Assembly: GCA_948676835.1 (NCBI GenBank)
Contig: CAPOZU010000004.1
Location: forward strand, 1 to 64,000
Source: an uncultured Clostridia bacterium
Lineage (GTDB): Bacteria; Bacillota; Clostridia; TANB77; CAG-508
Direction: 5' to 3'
DNA length: 64,000 bases
Shown here piece after piece: positions 54,963-63,569 of the stretch. The position numbers and the translations under genes were made by a program. How positions within the stretch are numbered: the stretch's first letter is position 1; the number at the start of each line of letters is the position of its first letter. Under the pieces are notes generated by a model. The model ran no database searches. It was given only the letters and a program-made list of their open reading frames with translations, and was not told where the DNA came from.

Positions 54963-55427
54963 TTATACTGAATCTTTAACTTCATTAATAAAGTCTGTTA
55001 TTGTTGTTAAATCAACTTCTAAAATATTACCAGATATATTATATTTTGATTCATAATATTCTGAAAGATGTTCTATTCCTTTTAGTTGGGATTCTAGAAC
55101 AATATCTATTCCTGAACAATTTTTTTCTATATATGGTAAAAATTTTAATGGTTGTTTCTTTATTTTCTCATCTTGCAAAATCTGATTAACATATCTATCT
55201 AAATAATCATGTGTAATCATTTTACTTTTTTTATCTGCAACTTGATATCTTAAATAATTTGTTTCTTCTTCTACAATTATTTTTCTAGATAATGACTGTT
55301 TTTCTCCTTTTTCTAGCAATTTCATTATTTTATCTCTATTTGCATCAGACATTTTTGCAATCTCTGTTACAGTTCCTTCTTTATCTATTCTAAATGTACT
55401 ATATCCACCATATGCTCCTTCAACCAA
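54963..55427 (-). CDS. C-terminal part of a probably frameshifted gene (with 55429-56538)
   Basis: The 154-residue frame can start only at a TTG (55427) without a ribosome site, 1 nt after the upstream stop. Its frame continues open upstream into the 3' end of the 55429-56538 gene, reading NHQLHGLSKLVEGAYGGYSTF, which looks like normal protein. A +1 shift at the six-A run 55458-55453 would join the two into one protein of about 525 residues. The content (mixed alpha/beta, then LEVDLTTITDFINEV) matches no family I know. A true mutation, a sequencing error and programmed shifting are all possible. Confidence 0.6.
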   Translation of the reverse strand: MVEGAYGGYSTFRIDKEGTVTEIAKMSDANRDKIMKLLEKGEKQSLSRKIIVEEETNYLRYQVADKKSKMITHDYLDRYVNQILQDEKIKKQPLKFLPYIEKNCSGIDIVLESQLKGIEHLSEYYESKYNISGNILEVDLTTITDFINEVKDSV

Positions 55428-55428
55428 T

Positions 55429-56538
55429 TTAGATAGTCCGTGAAGCTGATGATTTTTTCTTTAATTCTTCCAGTCTTTTTAAAGTCACTTCTTTATTTGT
55501 ATTTGTAATTAAAAACAAACTCATTCTTACTCCCATTGCTAATTGTAGCTTTTTGATTTGCTCAAAAAATTCCATTAATTTTTTAGTTGTTATTCTTCTT
55601 GCAAGTGTAACATCTTCTCTTTCAAACCAAGTAAAAACAATAGGAACTACTCTTTCTTTCTTTTCCTTTTTTTCATCAATCATATTACTCCTTAACCTAT
55701 TCATCTTAGTATATTTTTTTTCTAAACACTTTAATGCTTCAAAATCACTTTCAAGATGTGCGCTCTCAACTTCTGATTCTGATAATTCATAAAACGCTAT
55801 TATAGTTTTAGTTAAAGATATTTTTAAAGTTTTACTTGTTAATGTTAAATTTTCGATTATATCTCTAAAATCTTTTGTTGTAAAATATACTGAATATTTT
55901 TTATAATCTTCTTGAATTGAAGGTTTTCTTGTTTCCATATATTCTTCAATTCTTAATTGTCTTCCTTTTTTAAAATTTATTAAAGCCATTAAAAAACTTT
56001 TATCAAAACAAAAGAACTCTGATTTTATTCTTTCATTTTTGAAATTATCAAACATAGAAATTAAAAAATGTAATCTTTTTATTTCTGTTTCTGATAAATT
56101 TTCTATATTTAATAAATCTCTTATATCTGCAATCTTTTGATATTCTAAAAATTTGTAATATTTTTGATTAATATTATAAAGTACCTTAATTTTATTTTCA
56201 GTATTTAATTCCTCAAATTCTGGTTTTGACCATCCTTTCGGAATTATTCCCATTACATTCCAAGCTTTGCATTCTTTTATAGAATCTATTAATCTTGAAA
56301 AGTAGTTATATAAGACAATTTCTAGATTCTCAAGAAATTTATCTGCTTTATATTTATTTTCAGGCATTGTAAGTAGATATGTAATTTCACTAGTTAAAGT
56401 TAAACTATTGTCTACCAAATCTATTGCTCTGTAACGAGGGCGACCTTTTAAAAGCTTAGCTTTTTCTATTTTTTCTAAAAATTCAGAATCAGCTAAACTA
56501 TTATTTTTATATGCAGTTATAATTTCTTGATATTCCAT
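55429..56538 (-). CDS. Unknown protein, N-terminal part of a probably frameshifted gene
   Basis: ATG at 56538 follows AGAAAGAAAATGTAGT; 369 residues ending SSASRTI after a six-A run. The protein is largely helical and charged. Residues about 290-360 (VVPIVFTWFEREDVTLARRI...MRMSLFLITNT) alternate strand and helix and look like an alpha/beta domain cut short, whose continuation is found in the next frame. No signal peptide and no known family. It begins 14 nt after the helicase stop, in the same direction, so it is likely co-transcribed with pcrA. Confidence 0.65.
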   Translation of the reverse strand: MEYQEIITAYKNNSLADSEFLEKIEKAKLLKGRPRYRAIDLVDNSLTLTSEITYLLTMPENKYKADKFLENLEIVLYNYFSRLIDSIKECKAWNVMGIIPKGWSKPEFEELNTENKIKVLYNINQKYYKFLEYQKIADIRDLLNIENLSETEIKRLHFLISMFDNFKNERIKSEFFCFDKSFLMALINFKKGRQLRIEEYMETRKPSIQEDYKKYSVYFTTKDFRDIIENLTLTSKTLKISLTKTIIAFYELSESEVESAHLESDFEALKCLEKKYTKMNRLRSNMIDEKKEKKERVVPIVFTWFEREDVTLARRITTKKLMEFFEQIKKLQLAMGVRMSLFLITNTNKEVTLKRLEELKKKSSASRTI

Positions 56539-56552
56539 ACTACATTTTCTTT

Positions 56553-58865
56553 CTATTCAATAATTTCTAAACCTGCAAATTTTGCCATTAATCTTTTATG
56601 TCCTGCCTTTTCGAAGTTAATATCTACTTTTAAGTCTTCTCCTTCTGCTTCTACAGAATTTATAACACCTTCGCCAAATTTCTTATGATATACTTTTACT
56701 CCTGATTTGTATCTAGACAAATCAACTTCTGATGAAGTTTGCTTCTTATTAAGACTTTGAAGAAAGCTGTCTGCACTTCTAAATTGGAAAGTTGTGTTTG
56801 CTTGTCTAGAGCCACTTCTTTCAATATCTCTGTAAGTTGAAACTGGACTTTCGTAAAAACTTCCATATCCACTTGATCTAGAATTTCCATAAGTCCATTC
56901 TCTATCTTCAGATTCATTATATGTATTTCTTCTTTCTTCTATTTGTTCATAACCATCTAACATATTAGCTGGTATTTCTTTTATAAATCTAGAAACTGAA
57001 TTACAACTTGTAGAACCAAAAATTGTTCTTTGTCTTGCACAAGTTAAGAAAAGATTTTCCTTTGCTCTTGTTATTCCAACATAGCAAAGCCTTCTTTCTT
57101 CTTCAAGTTCCTTTGGCTCTCCAATTGATTTATATCCAGGAAAAATTCCTTCTTCCATTCCAACTAAAAATACAACTGGAAATTCAAGCCCTTTTGCACT
57201 ATGTAATGTCATTAATGTTACTGATTCTTCTGCGTCTTCCATTCCATCTAAATCTGAACTTAAAGTAATTCCCTCTAAAAATTCACTTAATGTTGGATCT
57301 GCTGATTCATCTTCAAATTCTATTGCAACAGTTAAAAACTCGTCCAAGTTTTGAATTCTTGTTTCTGCTTCAACAGTGTTTTCTAGTTCTAATGCTCTTG
57401 TATATCCTGTTTTATTTAATGTTTCTTTTATTAAATCTGAAAGTTTTAAATCATCTTTTCTACTTTTTAAATCTTCTATAACATTTATGAATTCTCTAGT
57501 ATTTGAAAAAACTCTATTTAATCCAAATTCATCAGCTCTTTTAATAACTTCATACATTGATACTCCGCTATCAGCCGCTACTAATTCTATATTATCTAAA
57601 CTTGTTTTTCCAACCCCTCTTTTAGGTTCATTTATGATTCTGTTTAAACTTAAATTATCTGATGTATTATGTATTAATCTTAAATAAGCTATGATATCTT
57701 TAATTTCTTTTCTTTCATAGAATTTTAGACCACCAACAATTTTGTATGGTATATTTTCTCTTCTTAAAATATCTTCTATGCTACGTGATTGAGAGTTCAT
57801 TCTATAAAGAACAGCAAAATCTGAATACTTGTAATATTCTTCCATTTTTAAAGTATTTATTTGTCTTACGATATAGTTTGCCTCTTCGTATTCGTTATCT
57901 CCTCTATATACTTTAGGTAATGCCCCTCTTTCATTATCAGTCCATAATTTCTTTTCATATTTAGTTTCATTATTTCTAATAACTTCATTAGCTGCATTTA
58001 ATATACTTTGTGTACATCTATAATTTTGCTCAAGCTTTATTATTCTTGTTCCTGGAAAATCCTTTTCAAAGTTTAAAATATTTGTAATATCTGCCCCTCT
58101 AAAAGAATAAATTCCTTGATCATTATCACCAACAACAGTAATATTTCCATATTTTGATGCTAGTAATGTTACTAAAGTAAATTGAGCTTTGTTTGTATCT
58201 TGATATTCGTCTACTAAAACATATTTAAATCTATTTGAATAATATTCTAGTAAATCTGGATTATCTAATAAAATTTTAATAGTAAAATTAATTATATCAT
58301 CAAAATCTATTGCATTATTTTCTTTTAATCTTTTTTGATATAATTCATAAATTTCACCAATTTTTTCTTTTCTAAAATCATTTTTATATTTTGCCATATA
58401 TTGATCTGGCTCTAGCATTTCATTTTTAGCGTTAGAAATTTCGTATAAAACTGATTTATCTGAATATATTTTATCGTCTAAGTTTTGACTTTTAATAATT
58501 TGTTTTATTAATGTTTTTTGGTCTGATGTATCAAAAATAACAAAAGATGTATCAAAACCAATTCTATCTATTTGTTTTCTTAAAATTCTTACACAAATAG
58601 AGTGAAATGTACCAATCCACATATCTCTTGCTACATCACCAACTAAATTTTCAACCCTTGATTTCATTTCATTTGCAGCTTTATTTGTAAAAGTTATAGC
58701 TAAAATGTCCCAAGGTTTAACATCCTTTTCTCCCATTAAGTATGCTATCTTATGTGTTAATACTTTTGTTTTTCCACTTCCTGCACCAGCAATAACTAAG
58801 CATGGTCCCTCTGTGTTAACAACTGCTTCATATTGTTTATCGTTTAATCCTTCTAATAAGTTCAT
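56553..58865 (-). CDS. pcrA: ATP-dependent DNA helicase PcrA/UvrD
   Basis: ATG at 58865 lies after AAGGGAG; an adjacent TTG at 58868 is less likely. The product has 770 residues, close to usual PcrA length. Superfamily 1 motifs are all seen: Walker A AGAGSGKT near residue 26, motif Ia TFTNKAANEMK, motif II VDEYQDTN, motif III GDNDQGIYSFRGAD, motif IV QNYRCT, motif V LMTLHSAKGLEFPVVFLVGMEEG, and motif VI CYVGITRAKENL. The C-terminal tail has the VYHKKFGEGVI Tudor-like segment that binds RNA polymerase in PcrA. It unwinds DNA 3'-5' in repair, conflict resolution and plasmid replication. Confidence 0.95.
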   Translation of the reverse strand: MNLLEGLNDKQYEAVVNTEGPCLVIAGAGSGKTKVLTHKIAYLMGEKDVKPWDILAITFTNKAANEMKSRVENLVGDVARDMWIGTFHSICVRILRKQIDRIGFDTSFVIFDTSDQKTLIKQIIKSQNLDDKIYSDKSVLYEISNAKNEMLEPDQYMAKYKNDFRKEKIGEIYELYQKRLKENNAIDFDDIINFTIKILLDNPDLLEYYSNRFKYVLVDEYQDTNKAQFTLVTLLASKYGNITVVGDNDQGIYSFRGADITNILNFEKDFPGTRIIKLEQNYRCTQSILNAANEVIRNNETKYEKKLWTDNERGALPKVYRGDNEYEEANYIVRQINTLKMEEYYKYSDFAVLYRMNSQSRSIEDILRRENIPYKIVGGLKFYERKEIKDIIAYLRLIHNTSDNLSLNRIINEPKRGVGKTSLDNIELVAADSGVSMYEVIKRADEFGLNRVFSNTREFINVIEDLKSRKDDLKLSDLIKETLNKTGYTRALELENTVEAETRIQNLDEFLTVAIEFEDESADPTLSEFLEGITLSSDLDGMEDAEESVTLMTLHSAKGLEFPVVFLVGMEEGIFPGYKSIGEPKELEEERRLCYVGITRAKENLFLTCARQRTIFGSTSCNSVSRFIKEIPANMLDGYEQIEERRNTYNESEDREWTYGNSRSSGYGSFYESPVSTYRDIERSGSRQANTTFQFRSADSFLQSLNKKQTSSEVDLSRYKSGVKVYHKKFGEGVINSVEAEGEDLKVDINFEKAGHKRLMAKFAGLEIIE

Positions 58866-58961
58866 CAATTTCTCCCTTAAAATGTTAATTTTTATATGTT
58901 TTTTCTACTTTCAATATTATATATTAATTTAATTTAAAAGTACATTATTTTTTTAAAAAAA

Positions 58962-58986
58962 CACAATCAATATAATATTGATTGTG
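58962..58986. terminator. Perfect palindrome terminator downstream of the DUF1858 gene
   Basis: A 12-bp perfect stem (CACAATCAATAT / ATATTGATTGTG) with a single-base centre, with an A run on the plus-strand 5' side giving a T tail on minus. It closes the minus-strand DUF1858 gene. Confidence 0.8.
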
Positions 58987-58994
58987 CCCCCTTA

Positions 58995-59177
58995 TTATTT
59001 ATTTAATTCTTGAACTAATTCTTCAACATCTATACCATGAACTGAACAAGCTTCTTCTAATGTTTCTGCTTGTGATGCAGGGCATCCTAGGCAGTGCATT
59101 CCTGCTTCTAATAATATATCTGCTTTTTCAGGAAATTGTTCAAGTAATTCCCCTATTTTCATATTTTTATCTATCAT
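58995..59177 (-). CDS. DUF1858-domain protein (CxxC hybrid-cluster-associated family)
   Basis: ATG at 59177 follows GAAAGGAGAG; 60 residues, the normal size for a stand-alone member. The sequence KIGELLEQFPEKADILLEAGMHCLGCPASQAETLEEAC matches the family pattern, with HCLGCP supplying CxxC and a third Cys further on. Such domains are thought to bind metal or an iron-sulphur centre and are often found beside redox proteins; the exact role is not known. It has its own ribosome site and terminator. Confidence 0.92.
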   Translation of the reverse strand: MIDKNMKIGELLEQFPEKADILLEAGMHCLGCPASQAETLEEACSVHGIDVEELVQELNK

Positions 59178-59351
59178 TTTTCTCTCCTTTCATTCTCTAC
59201 TTTTTATTCACAACTTAAAATTGTGGTAAAAGGTAAAAATAATTATTCTTGTTTATATCGAAGTTATTTTAACATAATTTTTAAAAAAAGTATAGACAAA
59301 CTCCAAAAAATGTTGTATTATGTTTCAAATTTACCAAAAAGGGGTGATTTT

Positions 59352-59507
59352 ATGGATATCCTTACAAACCTCTTTTTCATAAGTTTTGGTATAAATATAT
59401 TTATAATCATTTACTTTTTTTATTCACTACTAGAAATCTTTTTCTTGCAAAATCTGCAAGGTTACAAATTACAGTTTAAGAAAAATCAATTAAACAAAAG
59501 GGCTTAA
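59352..59507 (+). CDS. Small membrane protein at the head of the conjugation gene cluster
   Basis: ATG at 59352 follows GGGGTGAT; 51 residues, with one long hydrophobic helix (about 5-35) and a basic Lys/Gln/Asn-rich C-terminus. The stop is followed after 1 nt by the TTG of the VirD4-like gene, which indicates translational coupling. No family is recognised; position suggests an accessory transfer or secretion component. Confidence 0.65.
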   Translation: MDILTNLFFISFGINIFIIIYFFYSLLEIFFLQNLQGYKLQFKKNQLNKRA

Positions 59508-59508
59508 T

Positions 59509-61248
59509 TTGAAAAAATTATTAATAAGAATTTTACTTACATGTCTTTTTTTCCCACTTGCGATATTTTTCATATTTTACATTTTTAGCCCAATTTTTAC
59601 TGCTAAAAGTCTTATTTTTCCTTATGCAATTCATCCATTTGATATAGTTTCAGTATATCCAGAGACATGGATTTTATTAAAAAAAATTTATTTTTTATCT
59701 TATTCTATTTCTTATTTCATTTTATTTAATAAAATTTTTAATTTCTGTTATTTAAAATCCCCCAAAACAAATCACTCTAAACATTTTCTATTACCTAAAG
59801 CTAATTCAGAATTATCTTTATTTGTTGGTTTTTCAAATAACACTCCAATTTACATTTCTGAAAAAGGATTATATCAAAGCATATTAATTACTGGAACAAT
59901 TGGAACTGGAAAAACATCTTCTGCAATGTATCCGTTTACAAAGCAACTTATTAGCTATAACTCAACTCTCCCTGGTGAAAAACTTGCTATGCTTATTTTA
60001 GATGTAAAAGGAAATTATTTAAAAAAAGTATTAGAATATGCTAATATTAGCAATCGACTAAGTGACATTATCACAATAGATTTATCTGGTAATTTTAAAT
60101 ATAATCCGTTAGATAAGCAAAATCTAAAACCGATAGTTTTAGCAAATCGTTTAAAAACAATTTTGTCCCTTTTTAGTCCAAATAATTCAGAATCTTTTTG
60201 GCTTGATAAGAGTGAACAAATTTTAGCTGAATGTATAAAATTTTGCAGACTATATAATAATGGATACGTAACTTTTGCAGAAATTCATAAATTGCTAATG
60301 TTTCCTGAATACTACCAAGAAAAATTAGAAGTTCTAAAAATCTTATTTAGACAAGGAAAATTTGATGATACAGATGTTTATAATTTATTAACTTGCATAG
60401 ACTTTTTCGAAAAAGAATTTTTTTCATTAGATGCTAGAACTATATCTATTCTAAAATCAGAAATAAGCAGAATTACTAGTATCTTTGTTTCTGATTATAA
60501 TGTGTCTAAAGTATTTTGTTGTTCCAAAAACGAACTTAATTTTTATGGTTTTGAAAATGTATTAAATACAGGAAAAATAGTAGTATTAAACATGAATATT
60601 TCAGAATACAAAAATCTCTCAAAAATAATTGCTGCATACTTAAAACTCGATTTTCAAACTGAAGTTATGTCACGCCTTGGAAAAGCCAGTACTATAAGAA
60701 AAAGTGCATTTATATCTGATGAATTTCATGAATATGTAACAACTACAGATAGCGATTTTTTTGCACAATGTAGAGAAGCTAAATGTATTAATATTGTTGC
60801 AACTCAAAGTTATTCATCAATAAAAAATGCTTTAAAAGATGAAGTTTCTGCAAAAGTAATTCTTCAAAATATGATAAATAAACTTTGGTTTAGAACAGAC
60901 GATATTTTCACTATAGAAGAAGCTCAAAAGCAAATTGGAAAAGAAGAAAAAGAAAAGATTTCTACAACTATTTCTGAAAACGCAAAAGAAACAAAATTAA
61001 ATTTCGTAACAAACACACTAATGTCACGAGATTCTAATTTATCAGAAAGTTATAATAAATATACTCAAAATGATTATATATATGATACCAATTATTTTTC
61101 TCAAACTTTAAAAACTTTCAAATGTCTAGGTTTTATTTCTGATGGTATGAAAATTTTAAAACCTACTGAATTACAAATGATACCATACTATGAAGAAGAT
61201 AACTTCATAACATCAAAAAAGAAAGGAGTTTTCAATTATGAAAAATAA
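59509..61248 (+). CDS. VirD4/TraG-like type IV coupling ATPase
   Basis: TTG at 59509 with AAAAGGG upstream; 579 residues. Two membrane helices near 5-30 and 55-80 precede the cytoplasmic ATPase. Walker A GTIGTGKTSS begins at 129, Walker B is SAFISDEFHEYV near 405, and NIVATQSYSSIKNAL is the sensor-like motif of the TraG/VirD4 family. Coupling proteins bring DNA-relaxase complexes or effectors to a type IV channel. The gene overlaps the next by 11 nt, so the cluster is an operon. No relaxase lies in the window, so this may be part of an integrative conjugative element extending outside it, or a remnant. Confidence 0.88.
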   Translation: MKKLLIRILLTCLFFPLAIFFIFYIFSPIFTAKSLIFPYAIHPFDIVSVYPETWILLKKIYFLSYSISYFILFNKIFNFCYLKSPKTNHSKHFLLPKANSELSLFVGFSNNTPIYISEKGLYQSILITGTIGTGKTSSAMYPFTKQLISYNSTLPGEKLAMLILDVKGNYLKKVLEYANISNRLSDIITIDLSGNFKYNPLDKQNLKPIVLANRLKTILSLFSPNNSESFWLDKSEQILAECIKFCRLYNNGYVTFAEIHKLLMFPEYYQEKLEVLKILFRQGKFDDTDVYNLLTCIDFFEKEFFSLDARTISILKSEISRITSIFVSDYNVSKVFCCSKNELNFYGFENVLNTGKIVVLNMNISEYKNLSKIIAAYLKLDFQTEVMSRLGKASTIRKSAFISDEFHEYVTTTDSDFFAQCREAKCINIVATQSYSSIKNALKDEVSAKVILQNMINKLWFRTDDIFTIEEAQKQIGKEEKEKISTTISENAKETKLNFVTNTLMSRDSNLSESYNKYTQNDYIYDTNYFSQTLKTFKCLGFISDGMKILKPTELQMIPYYEEDNFITSKKKGVFNYEK

Positions 61249-61567
61249 AACATTTAAAATACTTTATACATCAATGATTTCTATTTTATTTTTATCAACA
61301 TTTAGCACAAATGTATTTGCAGCAGATCCAAAGTTAGTTACAACTTTAAACTCTGCATTTGAAAAAATTGAAAGTTACATTATAAAAATTTCTACACCTG
61401 CAGCAGCTGTTGCCGTTGGAAGTGGTGTGCTTATGAAAAAGTTTAGTTTTGGAGATGAAGAAAAAATTCGTACTTCAAATAAATTAATAAAAGGAAGTTT
61501 ATTCTCCTATGGATTTATTCTTTGTATTGATTTAGTCTTATCTCTATTCCAAACTTTATTAACTTAA
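61238..61567 (+). CDS. VirB2/TrbC-like small pilin-type membrane protein
   Basis: ATG at 61238 after GAAAGGAG; 109 residues. A signal peptide (about 1-28, ending NVFA-A) is followed by a short loop, a hydrophobic Ala/Val-rich helix (PAAAVAVGSGVLM) and a final helix (YGFILCIDLVLSLFQ). Size, topology and position behind the coupling ATPase fit TrbC/VirB2-like proteins of Gram-positive type IV systems. Assignment is by architecture and context rather than by a diagnostic motif. Confidence 0.65.
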   Translation: MKNKTFKILYTSMISILFLSTFSTNVFAADPKLVTTLNSAFEKIESYIIKISTPAAAVAVGSGVLMKKFSFGDEEKIRTSNKLIKGSLFSYGFILCIDLVLSLFQTLLT

Positions 61568-61584
61568 AAATTTAAGGAGAATTT

Positions 61585-62457
61585 ATGGAAGAAGAAAATA
61601 TTAATTTAACAGAAATTATTTTAACATCAATAAACGAATTATTTTCTCAAATGTTTTCCTCTATTGATAATACAATTTATTCTACTCTTGATCATCTAAC
61701 TTTTATAAATACTGACATTCTAAAAAATAATTCTTTTCAAAACATTTTAGGAAGCTCAGCATCAGAAGGAATTCTGCTAATTTGCAATAGCTTAGTTCTT
61801 GGATTTATTATTTATTATTCTATAAATTATCTTATTTCTCACTTAACCTATTCTCAAATAGATAATCCAAAGCAATTTATTTTTAAAGCTATCATCTTCA
61901 TTTCAATAATGAATTCTTCCCTTTGGATATGTGAACAAATTATAAATATAATTTATATTATAACATCCTGCATTTTTTCTATTGGAGAAAATCTTTTTGA
62001 TACTCAAATTACATTTTCAAACTTTATTGATAATATAAACAAAAATCTTTATTTATCAGAAAATTCTCTAAATATCTTTTCGTTTGATGGAATTATAAAA
62101 TCCTTCACTAGTTTTGGTATGATAAATCTTGTATTTACATATTCTCTTAGATACATTATGGTTCAAATCTTTATTTTAATGAGTCCATTTGCTTTTCTAA
62201 GTTTAATTACCAATAGTTCAGAGTGGTTTTTTAAAGTCTGGATAAAAACTTTTTTATCACTTTTATTAGTTCAAATTTTAATTTCCTTTATTTTACTATT
62301 ATCCTTTTCAATAGAAATTACTTCTAGCTCTATGCTTTCCAAATTTTTATATATAGGAATCATTTACGCATTAACTAGAGCAAATATTTATATTAAAGAA
62401 CTGTTCGGTGGAATCTCAACAACTGTTTCCGCAGGCTTTTCATCATTATCAAGCTAA
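61585..62457 (+). CDS. VirB6/TrbL-like polytopic membrane protein
   Basis: ATG at 61585 after TAAGGAG; 290 residues. After an amphipathic N-terminus there are about five to six membrane helices (roughly 65-90, 105-135, 175-210, 215-245, 250-270). The conserved-looking MSPFAFLSL followed by WFFKVWIKTFLSLLLVQ resembles TrbL/VirB6 proteins, which form the inner channel. It is placed between the pilin-like and VirB3-like genes with spacings of a few nucleotides. Confidence 0.75.
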   Translation: MEEENINLTEIILTSINELFSQMFSSIDNTIYSTLDHLTFINTDILKNNSFQNILGSSASEGILLICNSLVLGFIIYYSINYLISHLTYSQIDNPKQFIFKAIIFISIMNSSLWICEQIINIIYIITSCIFSIGENLFDTQITFSNFIDNINKNLYLSENSLNIFSFDGIIKSFTSFGMINLVFTYSLRYIMVQIFILMSPFAFLSLITNSSEWFFKVWIKTFLSLLLVQILISFILLLSFSIEITSSSMLSKFLYIGIIYALTRANIYIKELFGGISTTVSAGFSSLSS

Positions 62458-62475
62458 TTTATGAAAGGAGGTTTT

Positions 62476-62757
62476 ATGCATTTTATTTTTCCTAAAAATT
62501 ATAACTTCAAACCAAAATTGTTGGGTTTTATAGATTACAGTACAGCTATAATAGACACAGTTATTGGATTTATAATTTTCTTTTTCACTAATTTATTATT
62601 TTCTAGTATTGATATTAAAATTTATGTTTTTGTCTCTTTATTCCTTCCTGTTCTTCTTATTAGTATTATTGGAATTAATAAAGAGAGTTTTGTTAATGTG
62701 TTTAAATATATGGTTAAGTTTATAAAGAATCAAAAGGTTTATCTGTATAAAAGATAA
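62476..62757 (+). CDS. VirB3/PrgI-like small membrane protein
   Basis: ATG at 62476 has AAAGGAGG 5 nt upstream, which decides it over the ATG at 62461. The product has 93 residues with two adjacent membrane helices (about 22-42 and 48-68) and a basic C-terminus. The N-terminus FIFPKNYNFKPKLLGF fits PrgI/VirB3-like proteins, which usually precede the VirB4 ATPase gene. Here no VirB4 follows: a hairpin and palindromic elements begin at the stop codon. Confidence 0.65.
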   Translation: MHFIFPKNYNFKPKLLGFIDYSTAIIDTVIGFIIFFFTNLLFSSIDIKIYVFVSLFLPVLLISIIGINKESFVNVFKYMVKFIKNQKVYLYKR

Positions 62758-62780
62758 ATTTAGGGACGTTCCTTAAATTT
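62756..62780 (+). terminator. Hairpin overlapping the VirB3-like stop
   Basis: AAATTTAGG / CCTTAAATTT arms around GACGTT. No clear T tail, so it may be a terminator or an element edge. Confidence 0.45.
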
Positions 62781-62784
62781 CATT

Positions 62785-63068
62785 ATTGGTGTGAGTAATT
62801 TATTATACAATATATAACTGTAGTATTATTTTTGAATAATATATTTTCTTCATTACGAATTCTCGGTATTCCGTCGTATTTTATAGTAGGATTTTATTTT
62901 TTCAAAAAACAGCGCCCTCAAAAGACAAGTTTGAGATTCCCTCTTTTTTGAAAAAATATCCTACTAATAAAACACTCTGTTTACATTCGAATTCTTCTCT
63001 CAGGAAATATATTATCCAAAAATATGCTATTAGTTAGAGAAAGACAACAATTTACCCACACAAATAAG
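62785..63068. repeat. Imperfectly palindromic MITE-like element 1
   Basis: No ORF of note. The outer arms (about 62785-62835 and the reverse complement of 63020-63068) align along their length, starting with TTATTxGTGTGxGTAA. The inner arms (TAGTAGGAT plus a TTTTTTCAAAAAA run, about 62884-62915 with 62945-62967) pair closely. The centre has diverged. The whole stretch could fold into one long hairpin, as miniature inverted-repeat elements do. Confidence 0.6.
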
Positions 63069-63089
63069 CAACTGAACACCCTAGTAAAA

Positions 63090-63469
63090 TGCCGAGTTGT
63101 TTTAAAGTAAATTTTTGCCATTTTCTGATTAACTTAACAAATTTTCAATATGATATTTTAAGATATTTTTCACTTTTATGTCTTTATCTAAATTCATAAA
63201 AGTGTTTTATATTATTTTCAAGTACACCGCGTAAGCGATCAAACGAGCGTAGTGAGTGCGATTTGGAGCAACTATCGTTGCTATGTAAATTATAAAAGAA
63301 TTTTATAATTTACAATTAGCAAGTTGCGACACCAAGGTGTATAAGAAAATAATATAAAATACTTTCATAAATTATATTAAATATAACTTTTAATAAATAC
63401 TCTATAATATCATATTAAAAATTTGTTAAGTTAATTAAATATTGTATAATAATTTACTCACACAAATAA
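63090..63469. repeat. Imperfectly palindromic MITE-like element 2
   Basis: Nested inverted arms: an outer pair including ATTAACTTAACAAATTTT (about 63122-63165 with 63395-63440), and an inner 38-nt pair (63190-63228 with 63336-63373) that differs at few positions. A small GTAAATTATAAAA / TTTTATAATTTAC hairpin lies inside. The right end (63439-63463) is a 24/25 inverted match to 62789-62813 of element 1, so the two share terminal sequence. No gene is seen between 62758 and 63569. Confidence 0.6.
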
Positions 63470-63569
63470 CATTTTATCTTGTATTTCATATTTTTAAATG
63501 ATATAATCTTTTCAAATCTGTACTAAAGAAAATTAATTAAATTTTAGGGGTTTGAAAAGGGGTTTTGAT

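Noticed and set aside
54867..54971. 34-codon frame starting at the ATGA overlap after the CxxC gene
   Set aside because: It runs through the gene's own terminator into AT-rich spacer; the start overlap is noted, but the product has no support.
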